The notes under the pieces are model-generated. The model saw nothing but the letters and a program-made list of their open reading frames with translations. It did no database searches and had not been told where the DNA came from. The position numbers were made by a program, and so were the translations under genes. This document shows positions 8,338-18,360 of a DNA stretch of 64,000 nt, in pieces (position 1 is the stretch's first letter; every line of letters begins with the position of its first letter). Source of the stretch: Streptomyces galbus (GTDB taxonomy: Bacteria > Actinomycetota > Actinomycetes > Streptomycetales > Streptomycetaceae). The stretch lies in the NCBI RefSeq assembly GCF_005280195.1, contig NZ_SZPR01000017.1, forward strand, positions 1 to 64,000. The letters are read 5' to 3'.

Positions 8338-8355
8338 CTTGACGCCGACGTCAAG
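8338..8355. promoter_or_regulatory. Inverted repeat, probable MerR operator
   Basis: CTTGACG, a 4-base spacer and CGTCAAG form a perfect 7-bp inverted repeat 17 bases upstream of the MerR start. MerR proteins typically bind such repeats between promoter elements; the arm contains a -35-like TTGACG on both strands. The repeat overlaps the stop codon (8351-8353) of the ADP-ribosylglycohydrolase gene. Confidence 0.6.
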
Positions 8356-9271
8356 GCAAGGACGGACGCGGGGCCCGGTCGACCGGGGGCAGCGGTTCGA
8401 GGGCCTCGTGCCAGGCGGGAGGAAGGGCGGCGACGCCGGTGCGGGCGGCGATGACCCCGCCCGCGATGGCGCAGGTGGTGTCGATGTCGCCCTCCCCGGC
8501 GACCGTGACCCACAGGCCCTCCTGCAGGTCGTCGAGGTGCCCCGCCGCGCACCACAGGGCGAACGGGACGGTGTCGGGCCCCGACATCCGGTAGCCGGAG
8601 CCCAGCACCTCCGCGGCGTGCCGCACCGAGGTGCGCTCCGGCATCCGGGCCGCGATCCGCACGCCCGACCGCACGTCGCTGTCGGGGAGCCGTTCGGCGA
8701 CCGCCCGCAGGAAGTCCGGTCCGGCCGGAACGGGGCCGCCCCGGCTGCGGGTCGCCAGCGCCGCGGCCAGGGCGACCGCCACCGCTCCGGTGACCGCCTC
8801 CGGGTGGTGGTGCGAGACCACGGCCTGGCGGGCGGCCTGCTCGGCGACCGCATCGAGGTCGGCAGCGTGCCAGGCCCCGAGCGGGGCGGTGCGCATGGCC
8901 GCGCCGTTGCCCCAGGAGCCCTGGCCGCCGAACTGTCCGGCGACCACGTCCTGCCAGGGCTCGCCCGCCCCGATGCGGCGCAGCACGTCGTGCATCGAGG
9001 CTCCGTAGCCGCGGTGCGTGTCCTCGGCGTAGGCCGCCGCGAGGCGCAGGGCCAGACGGTCCTGGTCGACGGTGCCCGCGCCCTCGGCGAGCTCCCGGAC
9101 GAGCACGATCGCCTGAGCGGTGTCGTCACTCCACCGCCAGAGCGGTTCCCCGGGCAGCGTCCGCGCCTGCAGGGCTGCCGGCCCGTCCTTGCGCAGGATC
9201 GCGAACCAGCGGTCGCCGAACGCGTCGCCGAAGGCGAGCCCGTACAGCGAATCCAGCACGGCGGCAGGCAT
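8351..9271 (-). CDS. ADP-ribosylglycohydrolase family protein
   Basis: The protein has 306 residues. Family signatures are visible: GLAFGDAFGDRW at the N terminus, WSDDTAQAIVL near residue 48 (SDDT metal ligands) and GDIDTTCAIAGGVIAA near the C terminus (the D-x-D-T second metal site), with GSWGNGAAMRTAPLG between. Such enzymes remove ADP-ribose from proteins or small molecules using a two-magnesium centre. The ATG at 9271 is the natural start; a GATACT -10-like element lies at 9284-9289 just upstream. The stop lies in the MerR operator, so transcription through this gene could affect the MerR promoter. The substrate cannot be told from sequence. Confidence 0.88.
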   Translation of the reverse strand: MPAAVLDSLYGLAFGDAFGDRWFAILRKDGPAALQARTLPGEPLWRWSDDTAQAIVLVRELAEGAGTVDQDRLALRLAAAYAEDTHRGYGASMHDVLRRIGAGEPWQDVVAGQFGGQGSWGNGAAMRTAPLGAWHAADLDAVAEQAARQAVVSHHHPEAVTGAVAVALAAALATRSRGGPVPAGPDFLRAVAERLPDSDVRSGVRIAARMPERTSVRHAAEVLGSGYRMSGPDTVPFALWCAAGHLDDLQEGLWVTVAGEGDIDTTCAIAGGVIAARTGVAALPPAWHEALEPLPPVDRAPRPSLP

Positions 9272-9350
9272 GTTGATCACCCGCGCAGTATCGCAGCGCG
9301 ACGGCTGTCCTGGCCGCCGGTTTTGCCCTCCCCCGGTGCCTCCTGCCGAC

Positions 9351-9377
9351 GTGCCGCGCCCTGAACAGGCGCGGCAC
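9351..9377 (-). terminator. Hairpin downstream of the MFS gene
   Basis: GTGCCGCGCC (9351-9360) pairs perfectly with GGCGCGGCAC (9368-9377) around a 7-base loop. It follows the stop of the minus-strand MFS gene at 9445 and precedes the ADP-ribosylglycohydrolase gene, so it probably separates the two transcripts. Confidence 0.6.
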
Positions 9378-9444
9378 GCTGGTGGAGGCGGGCAAGAGGC
9401 CGGTGAGGACGGGCAGCCCCCGGGGGCAGCGGGGACCGGCCGGT

Positions 9445-11232
9445 TCAGCCGAGGCGGGCGGTGCCGGACTGCTTGCCGGACTGCTTGCCGGGCCGCTCGC
9501 CGACCTGCTCGCCGGGCGCGGTGCCGTCCTGCCGGTCCTCGTCCTGCGCCGCGTTGCCCTGGTCCGCGCCCCGGGCCGTGTCCGGGCCCTGCGACGCGCC
9601 GGTCGTGCCCTCCTGGCGGGCCTTGCGCGGCAGCAGCAGGGCGACCAGGAGCGTGCCGGCGCCCAGGATCACCGCACCGACGAGGCTGGTGTGGGCGACC
9701 GCGTCGGAGAAGGAGGAGGCGACCGCGTCGGTCATCTGCCGCGCGGCCCCGGCCAGGTGCTGGGCCTGGCCCTTCAGCTCGGCCGCCTGCCGCGGGTCGG
9801 TGGCCTGTGCCGCCTGCGCGGCGAGCTGCTGCGCCTTGTGCCCGACGCCCTCGGCGACCGCGTACCCGGCGCCCACGGAGTCCTGGGCGGTGGCGAGGGT
9901 GCCGGCGGGCAGGTCGGCGCCCCGGGCCGCGTTCCCGAGGTGGTCGGAGTACGACGTACCGAGCAGGGAGCCGAGGATCGCGATGCCGAGCGAGCCGCCG
10001 AGCTCCAGCGAGGTGTCGTTCACGGCGCCGCCGACGCCCAGCTCGGACTCCGGGAAGGCGCCCATGATGGCGTCGGTGCAGGGCGACAGGGCGAGGCCGA
10101 TGGCCAGGCCCAGCACGATCAGCGGGGCGAGGAAGTCGCCGTACGACGAGCCCGCGTCGACCCGGGTGAGCAGGGCGAGGGCTACCGTGCCGCCGACCAT
10201 GCCCGCGGTGACCGTCCACTTCATGCCGACGCGCGGGGTGAGGTAGCCGGTCAGGGCCGAGCCGGCGAAGACCGCGCCGGCGAGCGGCAGCATGCGCAGG
10301 CCGGTGTCGAAGGCGTCGTAGCCGAGGACGAACTGCAGGTGCTGGGTCAGGTAGTAGAAGGCGCCGAAGACGGCGAGGAAGAACAGGGCCACGGCGAGGT
10401 TGGAGCCCGCGAAGCGGCGGTCGGCGAAGCGGCGGACGTCCAGCACGGGGTGCGGGTGGCGCAGCTCCCACAGGACGAACGCGACCAGGCCCACGCCCGC
10501 GACGACCGCAGCGGTGACGGCCTTGGCGCCCCAGCCGAAGTGCGGGCCCTCGATGATCATGTAGACCAGCGAGCCGATCCAGACCACCGACAGCAGCCCG
10601 CCGACGTAGTCGATCCGGTCGTGGTGCCCGGCCCGCGACGGCGGGACGAGGACGAAGGCGCCCACCAGGGCGACGGCCGCGACCGGCACGTTGATGAGGA
10701 AGGTGGAGGACCAGCCGTGGTGCTCCAGCAGCGCCCCGGCGACCAGCGGGCCGGCGGCGATGGCGAGGCCGGCGGTGGCGGTCCACAGGGTGATGGCCTT
10801 GGCGCGCTCGGCGCGCGGGAAGGTCGCGGCGAGCAGGGAGAGCGTGGCGGGCATGATGAGCGCCGCGCCGACGCCCATGACGGCGCGGGCCGCGATGACC
10901 TGCGTCGAGCTGTCGGCCAGCCAGCCGCCGACGGCCCCGCCGGCGAACACCAGCAGCCCGAGGACCAACGCCCCGCGGCGGCTGTACTTGTCGCCGATCG
11001 CGCCGAGCAGCAGCATCAGCGCCGCGTACGGGACGGTGTAGCCGTCGATGACCCACTGCAGGTCGGCGCTGGACAGACCGAGGTCCGCGGTCATGTCGGG
11101 CGCGGCGACCGTCAGGGCGGTGTTCGCCATGACGATGATCAGCAGGCTCAGGCAGAGGACGAGCAGCGCCCACCAGCGCCGGGCGTAGGGCCGTTCCATC
11201 CTCTCGACCGGTTCGTTCGCGACGAGTCGCAT
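9445..11232 (-). CDS. MFS drug transporter, EmrB/QacA type
   Basis: The 595-residue protein is predicted to have 14 membrane segments. Motifs include WWALLVLCLSLLIIVMANTALTVAAPDM in the first helix, the loop GDKYSRRGAL, and ARAVMGVGAALIMPATLSLL, all typical of DHA2 proton-driven exporters. After the last helix (VGAVILGAGTLLVALLL) there is a hydrophilic Gln/Gly-rich tail of about 60 residues. The ATG at 11232 has GAGGAAGG upstream. A TetR gene is divergent and two perfect 18-bp palindromes lie over the promoter, so this is a classical repressor-controlled efflux pair. The substrate is unknown. Confidence 0.92.
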   Translation of the reverse strand: MRLVANEPVERMERPYARRWWALLVLCLSLLIIVMANTALTVAAPDMTADLGLSSADLQWVIDGYTVPYAALMLLLGAIGDKYSRRGALVLGLLVFAGGAVGGWLADSSTQVIAARAVMGVGAALIMPATLSLLAATFPRAERAKAITLWTATAGLAIAAGPLVAGALLEHHGWSSTFLINVPVAAVALVGAFVLVPPSRAGHHDRIDYVGGLLSVVWIGSLVYMIIEGPHFGWGAKAVTAAVVAGVGLVAFVLWELRHPHPVLDVRRFADRRFAGSNLAVALFFLAVFGAFYYLTQHLQFVLGYDAFDTGLRMLPLAGAVFAGSALTGYLTPRVGMKWTVTAGMVGGTVALALLTRVDAGSSYGDFLAPLIVLGLAIGLALSPCTDAIMGAFPESELGVGGAVNDTSLELGGSLGIAILGSLLGTSYSDHLGNAARGADLPAGTLATAQDSVGAGYAVAEGVGHKAQQLAAQAAQATDPRQAAELKGQAQHLAGAARQMTDAVASSFSDAVAHTSLVGAVILGAGTLLVALLLPRKARQEGTTGASQGPDTARGADQGNAAQDEDRQDGTAPGEQVGERPGKQSGKQSGTARLG

Positions 11233-11301
11233 GGCAGGGATCGCCTTCCTCGTGACGGGTACACGGCGGGGTGCGGCCGATGAGTGCACACCACTGGGTA
11301 A

Positions 11302-11347
11302 TTGCACAACACTGTGCAATGTACGCCCGTTGCACAGCACTGTGCAA
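11302..11347. promoter_or_regulatory. Twin TetR operators over the MFS promoter
   Basis: Two palindromes, TTGCACAACACTGTGCAA (11302-11319) and TTGCACAGCACTGTGCAA (11330-11347), differ at one base and are centred 28 bp apart. On the minus strand a promoter fits between them: TTGCAC (11342-11347), an 18-base spacer and TACATT (11318-11323). The -35 box is inside one operator and the -10 box touches the other, so bound repressor would block transcription of the MFS gene. Confidence 0.8.
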
Positions 11348-11435
11348 GTAGCGGGGTGGGGGCGGGAGCACGAGGGAGGGAAGGACGGGGAACGCCGGGC
11401 GGGTGCCGCGGCCACGGGCGGGCACAATGGCCGTC

Positions 11436-12053
11436 ATGACCACGGGTAACACCAGCCGCGCCGACCTCAACCGGCGCCGCATCCTCGACGTCGCCCTCGC
11501 CGAGCTGCTGCGCGACCCCGACGCGTCCATGGACCAGATCGCGCGCGCCGCCGGTGTCGTACGGCGCACCGTCTACGGCCACTTCCCGAGCCGGGAGGCG
11601 CTGATCAGCACGCTCGTCGACGACGCGGTGGAGGCGCTGGCCGCCGCGCACGCCGCGGGCCGCGAGGGCGTGGCCGACCCGGCCGAGGCGGTGGCCCGCT
11701 CGGTGCTGTCGGTGTGGGAGATCGCCGACCGCTACCGCCTGCTGGTCGCGCTGGCCCAGCGCACGGTCACCATGCAGGGCATCCGCGAACGCCTCTCCCC
11801 CGTGCGGGAGAACAGCGTGCGGCTGCTCCAGCAGGGCCTCGACGAGGGCACGTTCGCCTCGGCCCTGCCCGCCCCGGCGCTGGCGTACGTGCACGAACAG
11901 ATCCTGTTCGCGCTGATGGAGGCGGTGAACGACGGCCTGCTGGGCACGCGGGAGGCGGGCCGCTCCGCCGCGGTCACGGTACTGACAGCGGCGGGCATGC
12001 CCGCCTCGGCGGCCGCGGCACTGGTGTCGGAGGTCAGCTCCTCACCCGCGTGA
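11436..12053 (+). CDS. TetR-family repressor of the divergent MFS pump
   Basis: The 205-residue regulator has an N-terminal helix-turn-helix (RRRILDVALAELLRDPDASMDQIARAAGVVRRTVYGHFPSREALI) and a C-terminal ligand-binding helical bundle. It faces the MFS gene across the twin palindromes at 11302-11347. The ATG at 11436 is preceded by CACAAT 7 bases upstream, which fits a leaderless transcript; there is no convincing ribosome site. Its ligand is probably a substrate of the pump, by analogy with other TetR-pump pairs. Confidence 0.88.
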   Translation: MTTGNTSRADLNRRRILDVALAELLRDPDASMDQIARAAGVVRRTVYGHFPSREALISTLVDDAVEALAAAHAAGREGVADPAEAVARSVLSVWEIADRYRLLVALAQRTVTMQGIRERLSPVRENSVRLLQQGLDEGTFASALPAPALAYVHEQILFALMEAVNDGLLGTREAGRSAAVTVLTAAGMPASAAAALVSEVSSSPA

Positions 12054-12208
12054 CGGCCCCGCCGGTCCGGCCCGGGCCACGAGCCGCCGCCCCTCACCCC
12101 GCACTGCGGCCCAACTCCCCCTCTGTGCAAGCCTCCTGGGCTGTCGCCGACCGGGCCGGTACGCTGCCGTGGACGGTTCTTGCCGTCGCCGACGCAGGGG
12201 GGTCGCCC

Positions 12209-12505
12209 ATGCCGCACACCGTCGTCCTGCTCCTCACCTTCAGCCCGCTCGCCCTGGTCCTGGCGATGATCGCCGCGCGCGGGTTCGCCGAGAGCAAGGA
12301 GACCTACACCGGGGAGGTCATCGGCCGGGGGGTGAGCACGTCGACCGGTACCTACGGCCCCACGGGCCGCTACGTGATGCGCATCCGCACCGACGAGGGA
12401 CGCGAGCTCAGCATCGAGGTGAACGGCAGCACGTACCGCTCGCTCGACGTCGGCGACCGCGTGGTCAAGGAGTGGGGCAGACGCTGGCCGGAGCGCTCGG
12501 TGTGA
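12209..12505 (+). CDS. Small membrane-anchored protein of unknown function
   Basis: This 98-residue protein starts MPHTVVLLLTFSPLALVLAM, one N-terminal membrane segment or uncleaved signal. It is followed by a small soluble domain (TYTGEVIGRGVSTSTGTYGPTGRYVMRIRTDEGRELSIEV) that looks like a beta-rich DUF3592-like module. A run AGGGGGG lies about 8 bases before the ATG. It stands alone between the TetR gene and a terminator. I do not recognise a function. Confidence 0.75.
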   Translation: MPHTVVLLLTFSPLALVLAMIAARGFAESKETYTGEVIGRGVSTSTGTYGPTGRYVMRIRTDEGRELSIEVNGSTYRSLDVGDRVVKEWGRRWPERSV

Positions 12506-12522
12506 CGGAGCGGCCGCAAGAG

Positions 12523-12563
12523 CCGGATGCCCGGCCCCGGTTCAGGCGGGGCCGGGCATCCGG
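12523..12563. terminator. Bidirectional terminator
   Basis: A perfect 17-bp stem (12523-12539 with 12547-12563) with a 7-base loop lies between the converging small membrane protein gene and dctA. Confidence 0.85.
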
Positions 12564-12588
12564 AGTCGGGGAGGGCGGGCGTCCGGGG

Positions 12589-13980
12589 TCAGGCGCGGGC
12601 GAGTTCCTTCTCGCCGTCCTCGTGCTGCTCGGGTGCGTCCGTGGCGGGTGCCGCCGCGTGGTCGTCCAGCAGGGTCTTCTCGTCGAAGGGGAGTTCACCG
12701 GCGAGGACGCGTCCGACGCGCTCCCTGTCGATCTCCTTGGTCCACGTGCCGACCAGCACGGTCGCGATGGCGTTGCCCGCGAAGTTGGTCAGCGCGCGGG
12801 CCTCGCTCATGAAGCGGTCGATGCCGACGATCAGGCCGATGCCGTCCACCAGGGCGGGCTTGTGCGACTGCAGACCGCCGGCCAGGGTGGCCAGGCCCGC
12901 GCCGGTGACACCGGCGGCGCCCTTCGAGGCCACCAGCAGGAACAGCAGCAGCGGGATCTGCTCGCCGACCGACATCGGCGTGCCCATGGCGTCGGCGATG
13001 AACAGTGACGCCATGGTCATGTAGATCATGGTGCCGTCGAGGTTGAAGGAGTAGCCGGTCGGCACGGTGATGCCGACCACGGGCTTGCTGACGCCCAGGT
13101 GCTCCATCTTCGCGATGAGCCGCGGCAGCGCCGACTCGGAGGAGGAGGTGGACAGGATCAGCAGGAACTCGCGGCCCAGGTACTTGAAGAAGGTGAGGAC
13201 GTTCAGCCCGGCGACCACCCGCAGCAGCGCGCCGAGGACGACGAACACGAAGAGGAAACAGGTCACGTAGAAGCCGAGCATCAGCACGGCGAGGCTCTTC
13301 AGCGCGTCCACGCCGGCCGAGCCGACGACCGCGGCCATGGCGCCGAAGGCACCGATCGGGGCCGCCCACATGATCATGGCCAGGACGCGGAAGACCAGCC
13401 GCTGGATGTGCTCGACGCCGCGCAGGACCGGCCGCCCGGCGCTGCCCATGGCCTGCAGCGCGAAGCCGCAGAGCAGGGCGACCAGCAGGGTCTGCAGGAC
13501 CTCGCCCTCGGTGAACGCGGACACGATCGTGGTCGGGATGATGCCGAGCAGGAACTCGGTGGTGTCCTTGGCCTCCGGCGAGACCTGCGCCTGGCCGGTC
13601 TCCTTCACCGCGTCCGTGACGGCGAGCCCGGTGCCCGGCTCCAGGATGTTGCCGACGACCAGGCCGATGGCGAGCGCGACCAGCGACATGACCAGGAAGT
13701 AGACCAGCGCGATACCGCCGACGGCACCGACCTTCGTCGCCTTGCGGACCGACCCGATGCCCAGCACGATCGTGCAGAAGATGATCGGCGAGATCATCAT
13801 CTTGATCAGGTTCACGAACCCGGTGCCGATCGGCTTCAGCTCCACGGCGAAGTCGGGGGCGGCGAGACCGACCACGATGCCGATGGCGACCGCGACGATC
13901 ACCGCGATGTACAGGTAGTGGGTGCGGTCCCGCCGGGCGGCGGGAGCGGCTGGTGCCGTATCGGGGGTGCTGGCGGCCAC
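12589..13980 (-). CDS. dctA: C4-dicarboxylate transporter, DctA (DAACS) family
   Basis: A 463-residue sodium- or proton-coupled symporter for succinate, fumarate or malate. It has about eight membrane helices, the serine-rich re-entrant loop LSTSSSESALPRLI and the motif GYSFNLDGTMIYMT, both diagnostic for the glutamate/dicarboxylate symporter family. The GTG at 13980 is chosen because AAGGAGG lies 6-7 bases upstream. The gene is divergent from a sensor kinase/regulator pair of the DcuS/DcuR or CitA/CitB type, the usual control for C4-dicarboxylate uptake. Substrate choice within the family is inferred from that neighbourhood. Confidence 0.9.
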   Translation of the reverse strand: MAASTPDTAPAAPAARRDRTHYLYIAVIVAVAIGIVVGLAAPDFAVELKPIGTGFVNLIKMMISPIIFCTIVLGIGSVRKATKVGAVGGIALVYFLVMSLVALAIGLVVGNILEPGTGLAVTDAVKETGQAQVSPEAKDTTEFLLGIIPTTIVSAFTEGEVLQTLLVALLCGFALQAMGSAGRPVLRGVEHIQRLVFRVLAMIMWAAPIGAFGAMAAVVGSAGVDALKSLAVLMLGFYVTCFLFVFVVLGALLRVVAGLNVLTFFKYLGREFLLILSTSSSESALPRLIAKMEHLGVSKPVVGITVPTGYSFNLDGTMIYMTMASLFIADAMGTPMSVGEQIPLLLFLLVASKGAAGVTGAGLATLAGGLQSHKPALVDGIGLIVGIDRFMSEARALTNFAGNAIATVLVGTWTKEIDRERVGRVLAGELPFDEKTLLDDHAAAPATDAPEQHEDGEKELARA

Positions 13981-14151
13981 GGCTGCCCTCCTTGACGTCT
14001 TCGTCGGCATCACCGGCGTGCGGCTCACGTCCGGGCTGTGGGGGATAGCCGTGACTATGGCTGCCCCTGTGAGGGCGGTCACCCTTCCGTTCATTGAGTT
14101 CACGCCGCAGGCCATTTAGTGCGCGGCGGAGGTCAGGGGCACACTGACCGC

Positions 14152-15792
14152 ATGCGCATCCCGCTCCCCCGCCCCCGCAGCCTGGCCGGCCAGCTCTTCG
14201 CCGTGCAGGCCGTGCTGATCGCGGTCGTCGTCACGGGATACGCGCTGTTCATGTACGTCAGCGACCAGCGGCAGGCGCAGGACGCGGCGGGCCGGCAGGC
14301 GACCGCGGTGGCCCGCGCGGTCGCGGACTCCCCCTCGGTCCGCGCGGCGATCCGCACCCCCCACCCCAGCCGGGAGCTCCAGCCGTACGCGCTGCGCGTC
14401 ATGCGGGACACGGACGTCGACTTCGTCACGATCATGGACCCGCGGGGCATCCGCTGGACGCACCCGGTGGAGTCGGAGATAGGCCGGCACTTCCTCGGCA
14501 ACACCGGGCGCGCGCTGCGCGGCGAGACCTTCACCGAGACCTACACCGGCACCCTCGGCGCCTCGGTCCGCGCCGTCACCCCGATCGAGGACGACGACAA
14601 GCGGATCATCGGCCTGGTCAGCGCCGGCATCAAGGTCGAGGCGATCAGCGAGCGGGTGCGCGGCCAGGTGACGGCGCTGGTCGGCTGGGCGGCGGGCGCG
14701 CTGGCCCTCGGCGCGGTGGGGACGTACGTCGTCAACGCCCGGCTGCGGCGCCACACCCACGGCATGAACGCGACCGAGCTGAGCCGGATGCACGACTACC
14801 ACCAGGCGGCCCTGCACGCGGTGCGCGAGGGACTGCTGATGCTGGACGGGCAGTTCCGGGTGGCGCTGATCAACGACGGCGGGCGCGAGCTGCTGGGCGT
14901 GGCGGGCGACGTGGTCGGCAGCTCGGTGGCGGACCTGGGGCTGCCCGCGCCGCTGACCGGGGCGCTGCTGTCGTCGGAGCCACGGGTGGACGAGGTGCAC
15001 CTGACCGCCGACCGGGTGCTGGTGGTCAACACCTCCCCGGTGTCGGGCGGTGAGCGCCGCGGCACCGTCGCGACCCTGCGGGACGTGACCGAACTGCAGT
15101 CCCTCATGGGCGAGCTGGACTCCGAGCGGGGCTTCACCCAGGCCCTGCGCTCCCAGGCGCACGAGGCGGCGAACCGCCTGCACACGGTGGTCTCCCTGAT
15201 CGAGCTGGGCCGGGCCGAGGAGGCGGTGGAGTTCGCCACGGCCGAACTGGAGCTGGCGCAGGCGCTCACCGACCAGGTGGTCGCGGCGGTGAGCGAACCG
15301 GTGCTGGCCGCCCTGCTGCTGGGCAAGACGGCCCAGGCCAACGAGCGGGGCGTGGAGCTGGTGGTCTCCGGGGACAGCCGCCTCGACGACGGCGTGCTCC
15401 CGGAGAGCCTGTCGGCCCGGGACCTGGTGACGATCCTCGGCAACCTCGTCGACAACGCGGTGGACGCGGCCCAGGGCAGCACGCGGGCGCGGGTCACGGT
15501 GACGGCGTACGCGACGCGGGCACCCGACGGTGAGCTGGTGCTGAAGGTCGCCGACACCGGGCCCGGGGTGGACGGCGGCCACGCCGACCTGGTCTTCCAG
15601 CGCGGCTTCTCCACCAAGCCGTCCGGTCCGGGGGGCCGGGGCCTGGGACTGGCCCTGGTGCGGCAGGCCGTGCACCGGCACGCGGGGCACCTGTCGGTGT
15701 CCGCGGCCGAGGGGGGCGGTGCCGAGTTCGTGGTGCGGCTGCCGCTGCGGGCGGCCGTTCCCTCCGCGCGGGTGAGGGGAGGCGGCGCGTGA
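14152..15792 (+). CDS. Sensor histidine kinase, DcuS/CitA type
   Basis: The 546-residue membrane kinase starts MRIPLPRPRSLAGQLFAVQAV. Two membrane segments (residues ~11-35 and ~170-190) flank an extracytoplasmic sensor domain. A PAS domain (ALHAVREGLLMLDGQFRVALIND), a Spo0B-like phosphoacceptor helix (FTQALRSQAHEAANRLH) and an HATPase domain follow, with ILGNLVDNAVDAA and GGRGLGLALVRQAV. This is the layout of citrate/C4-dicarboxylate sensors. It probably senses the substrate of the divergent DctA carrier. The stop overlaps the start of the response regulator gene by 4 bases. Confidence 0.92.
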   Translation: MRIPLPRPRSLAGQLFAVQAVLIAVVVTGYALFMYVSDQRQAQDAAGRQATAVARAVADSPSVRAAIRTPHPSRELQPYALRVMRDTDVDFVTIMDPRGIRWTHPVESEIGRHFLGNTGRALRGETFTETYTGTLGASVRAVTPIEDDDKRIIGLVSAGIKVEAISERVRGQVTALVGWAAGALALGAVGTYVVNARLRRHTHGMNATELSRMHDYHQAALHAVREGLLMLDGQFRVALINDGGRELLGVAGDVVGSSVADLGLPAPLTGALLSSEPRVDEVHLTADRVLVVNTSPVSGGERRGTVATLRDVTELQSLMGELDSERGFTQALRSQAHEAANRLHTVVSLIELGRAEEAVEFATAELELAQALTDQVVAAVSEPVLAALLLGKTAQANERGVELVVSGDSRLDDGVLPESLSARDLVTILGNLVDNAVDAAQGSTRARVTVTAYATRAPDGELVLKVADTGPGVDGGHADLVFQRGFSTKPSGPGGRGLGLALVRQAVHRHAGHLSVSAAEGGGAEFVVRLPLRAAVPSARVRGGGA

Positions 15793-16487
15793 CGGGGGAC
15801 CAGCCGATCCGGGTCCTGGTCGTCGAGGACGACCCGGTGGCCGCGGACGCGCACGTGCTGTACGTGGGCCGGGTGCCGGGCTTCGTCGCGGTCGGCAAGG
15901 CGCACACCGGCGCGGAGGCCAGGCGGCTGCTGGACCGCACGGAGGTCGACCTGCTGCTCCTCGACCTGCACCTGCCGGACGGGCACGGCCTGCAGCTCGC
16001 GCGCTCGCTGCGGGCGGCCGGGTACCGGGCGGACGTCATAGCGGTGACCTCCGCGCGCGACCTGACCGTGGTGCGCGAGGGCGTCTCCCTGGGCGTGGTG
16101 CAGTACGTGCTCAAGCCCTTCACCTTCGCCACGCTGCGGGACCGGCTGGTGCGCTACGCCGAGTTCCGCGGCGCGGCCGGCGAGGCAAGCGGCCAGGACG
16201 AGGTGGACCGCGCGCTGGCGGCGCTGCGCGCCCCCGGACCCGTGGCGCTGCCCAAGGGGCTGAGCGGGCCGACGCTGGAGCGGGTGACGGGAGCGGTGCG
16301 CCGGGCGGCGGAGGGGATGACCGCGGCCGGGGTCGCCGAGGCGGTGGGCATCTCCCGGATCACCGCCCGCCGCTACCTGGAGCACCTGGTGGAGACGGGC
16401 CGGGCCGAACGCAGGCCGCTGTACGGGCAGGTGGGGCGGCCGGAGCTGGTGTACCGGTGGGTGCCGGGGGCCGGCGCCGCACGCTGA
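15789..16487 (+). CDS. Response regulator, CitB/DcuR type
   Basis: The 232-residue protein has an N-terminal receiver (VLVVEDDPVAADAH, phospho-acceptor in LLLLDLHLPDGHG, Lys in VLKPF) and a C-terminal helix-turn-helix (AAGVAEAVGISRITARRYLEHLVETGRAE) characteristic of the CitB/DcuR group. GTG at 15789 overlaps the kinase stop as GTGA, so the pair is translationally coupled. It probably activates dctA in response to extracellular dicarboxylates. Confidence 0.92.
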   Translation: MTGDQPIRVLVVEDDPVAADAHVLYVGRVPGFVAVGKAHTGAEARRLLDRTEVDLLLLDLHLPDGHGLQLARSLRAAGYRADVIAVTSARDLTVVREGVSLGVVQYVLKPFTFATLRDRLVRYAEFRGAAGEASGQDEVDRALAALRAPGPVALPKGLSGPTLERVTGAVRRAAEGMTAAGVAEAVGISRITARRYLEHLVETGRAERRPLYGQVGRPELVYRWVPGAGAAR

Positions 16488-16587
16488 GGCGCGGGGCGCC
16501 CACCGGACGCCACGCGCCGCCGTACGTTCCTCCAAGCGGTGATTGTGTCGGAACAGACCGTGGTCACCTCTCGTGGGCGCCCCTACG

Positions 16588-17322
16588 GTGGCCCCCGTGC
16601 ACCGACCCTCACCCCACCCGTCCCGGCCGGGCCCGCCGTTCGACGGCCTCGCGGCCCGGCGCCTGCGCGCGGCGCTCGGCATGGGCCCCGACCACGTCGC
16701 CCACGGCCTGCGGGTCTCCTACGGCCTCGCCCACGCCACCCCGGACCTGGTGATGGCCTGGGAGCGCGGCACGCTCACCCCGGACAGCTCCGAACTCACC
16801 GCGCTCGCGGGGGTGCTGTGGTGCTCCCCCGGTGAACTCATCGGCCGGCCCCGCACCCTGCGCGAGCACCGCGTGGCCCGCTCCCTGGCCCCGCAGGACG
16901 TCGCCCGGGCCGCCGGGCTGCCGCTGGCCGCGTACCTGCGGGCGGAGGAGGGCGGACCGTGGCGCGGCACCGAACGGCAGACGGCCGCCCTCGCGCAGGT
17001 GCTCGCGCTGTCCCTGCCGGACCTGGTGACCGTCACGGGCCGGGAGGCGCAGCTCGCCGAACTGCTGCGCCGGGCGGTGGAGTCGCGCTGGCAGGCGTAC
17101 GTGCGTCCGGTGGCGCGGATCGTGCCGCTGGACCGGCGGGTCCTGGAGCGCACCCTGCAGGAACTGCACCAGGACTACCAGGGGCACATGGCCGCCACCC
17201 TGAGCTGGGGCGGCGGCACCGCCGACTCCAGCGCCGCGGGACGCGCGTACCTCGACGGGATCGTCGCGACCTTCTGGTCGACCGCCGGGGCGGAGGGCGC
17301 CCCGGACCCGTACGAAGCCTGA
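16588..17322 (+). CDS. Helix-turn-helix regulatory protein
   Basis: The protein has about 244 residues. Two degenerate XRE-like segments are visible: LAARRLRAALGMGPDHVAHGLRVSYG...VMAWERG and HRVARSLAPQDVARAAGLPLAAYLRAEEG. The C-terminal half is alpha-helical. It looks like a DNA-binding protein found widely in Streptomyces, but I do not know its targets. The start is uncertain: GTG 16588, or GTG 16597 read as a leaderless message (TACGGT at 16584-16589 lies 7 bases upstream). There is no ribosome site for either. It ends 12 bases before the convergent pfkA gene. Confidence 0.7.
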   Translation: MAPVHRPSPHPSRPGPPFDGLAARRLRAALGMGPDHVAHGLRVSYGLAHATPDLVMAWERGTLTPDSSELTALAGVLWCSPGELIGRPRTLREHRVARSLAPQDVARAAGLPLAAYLRAEEGGPWRGTERQTAALAQVLALSLPDLVTVTGREAQLAELLRRAVESRWQAYVRPVARIVPLDRRVLERTLQELHQDYQGHMAATLSWGGGTADSSAAGRAYLDGIVATFWSTAGAEGAPDPYEA

Positions 17323-17334
17323 GGGACGGAGTTC

Positions 17335-18360
<1,026 letters not shown>

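Noticed and set aside
16543..16587. TTG start extending the HTH gene at 16588 upstream
   Set aside because: Rare start codon, no ribosome site, and the added residues have no domain support.
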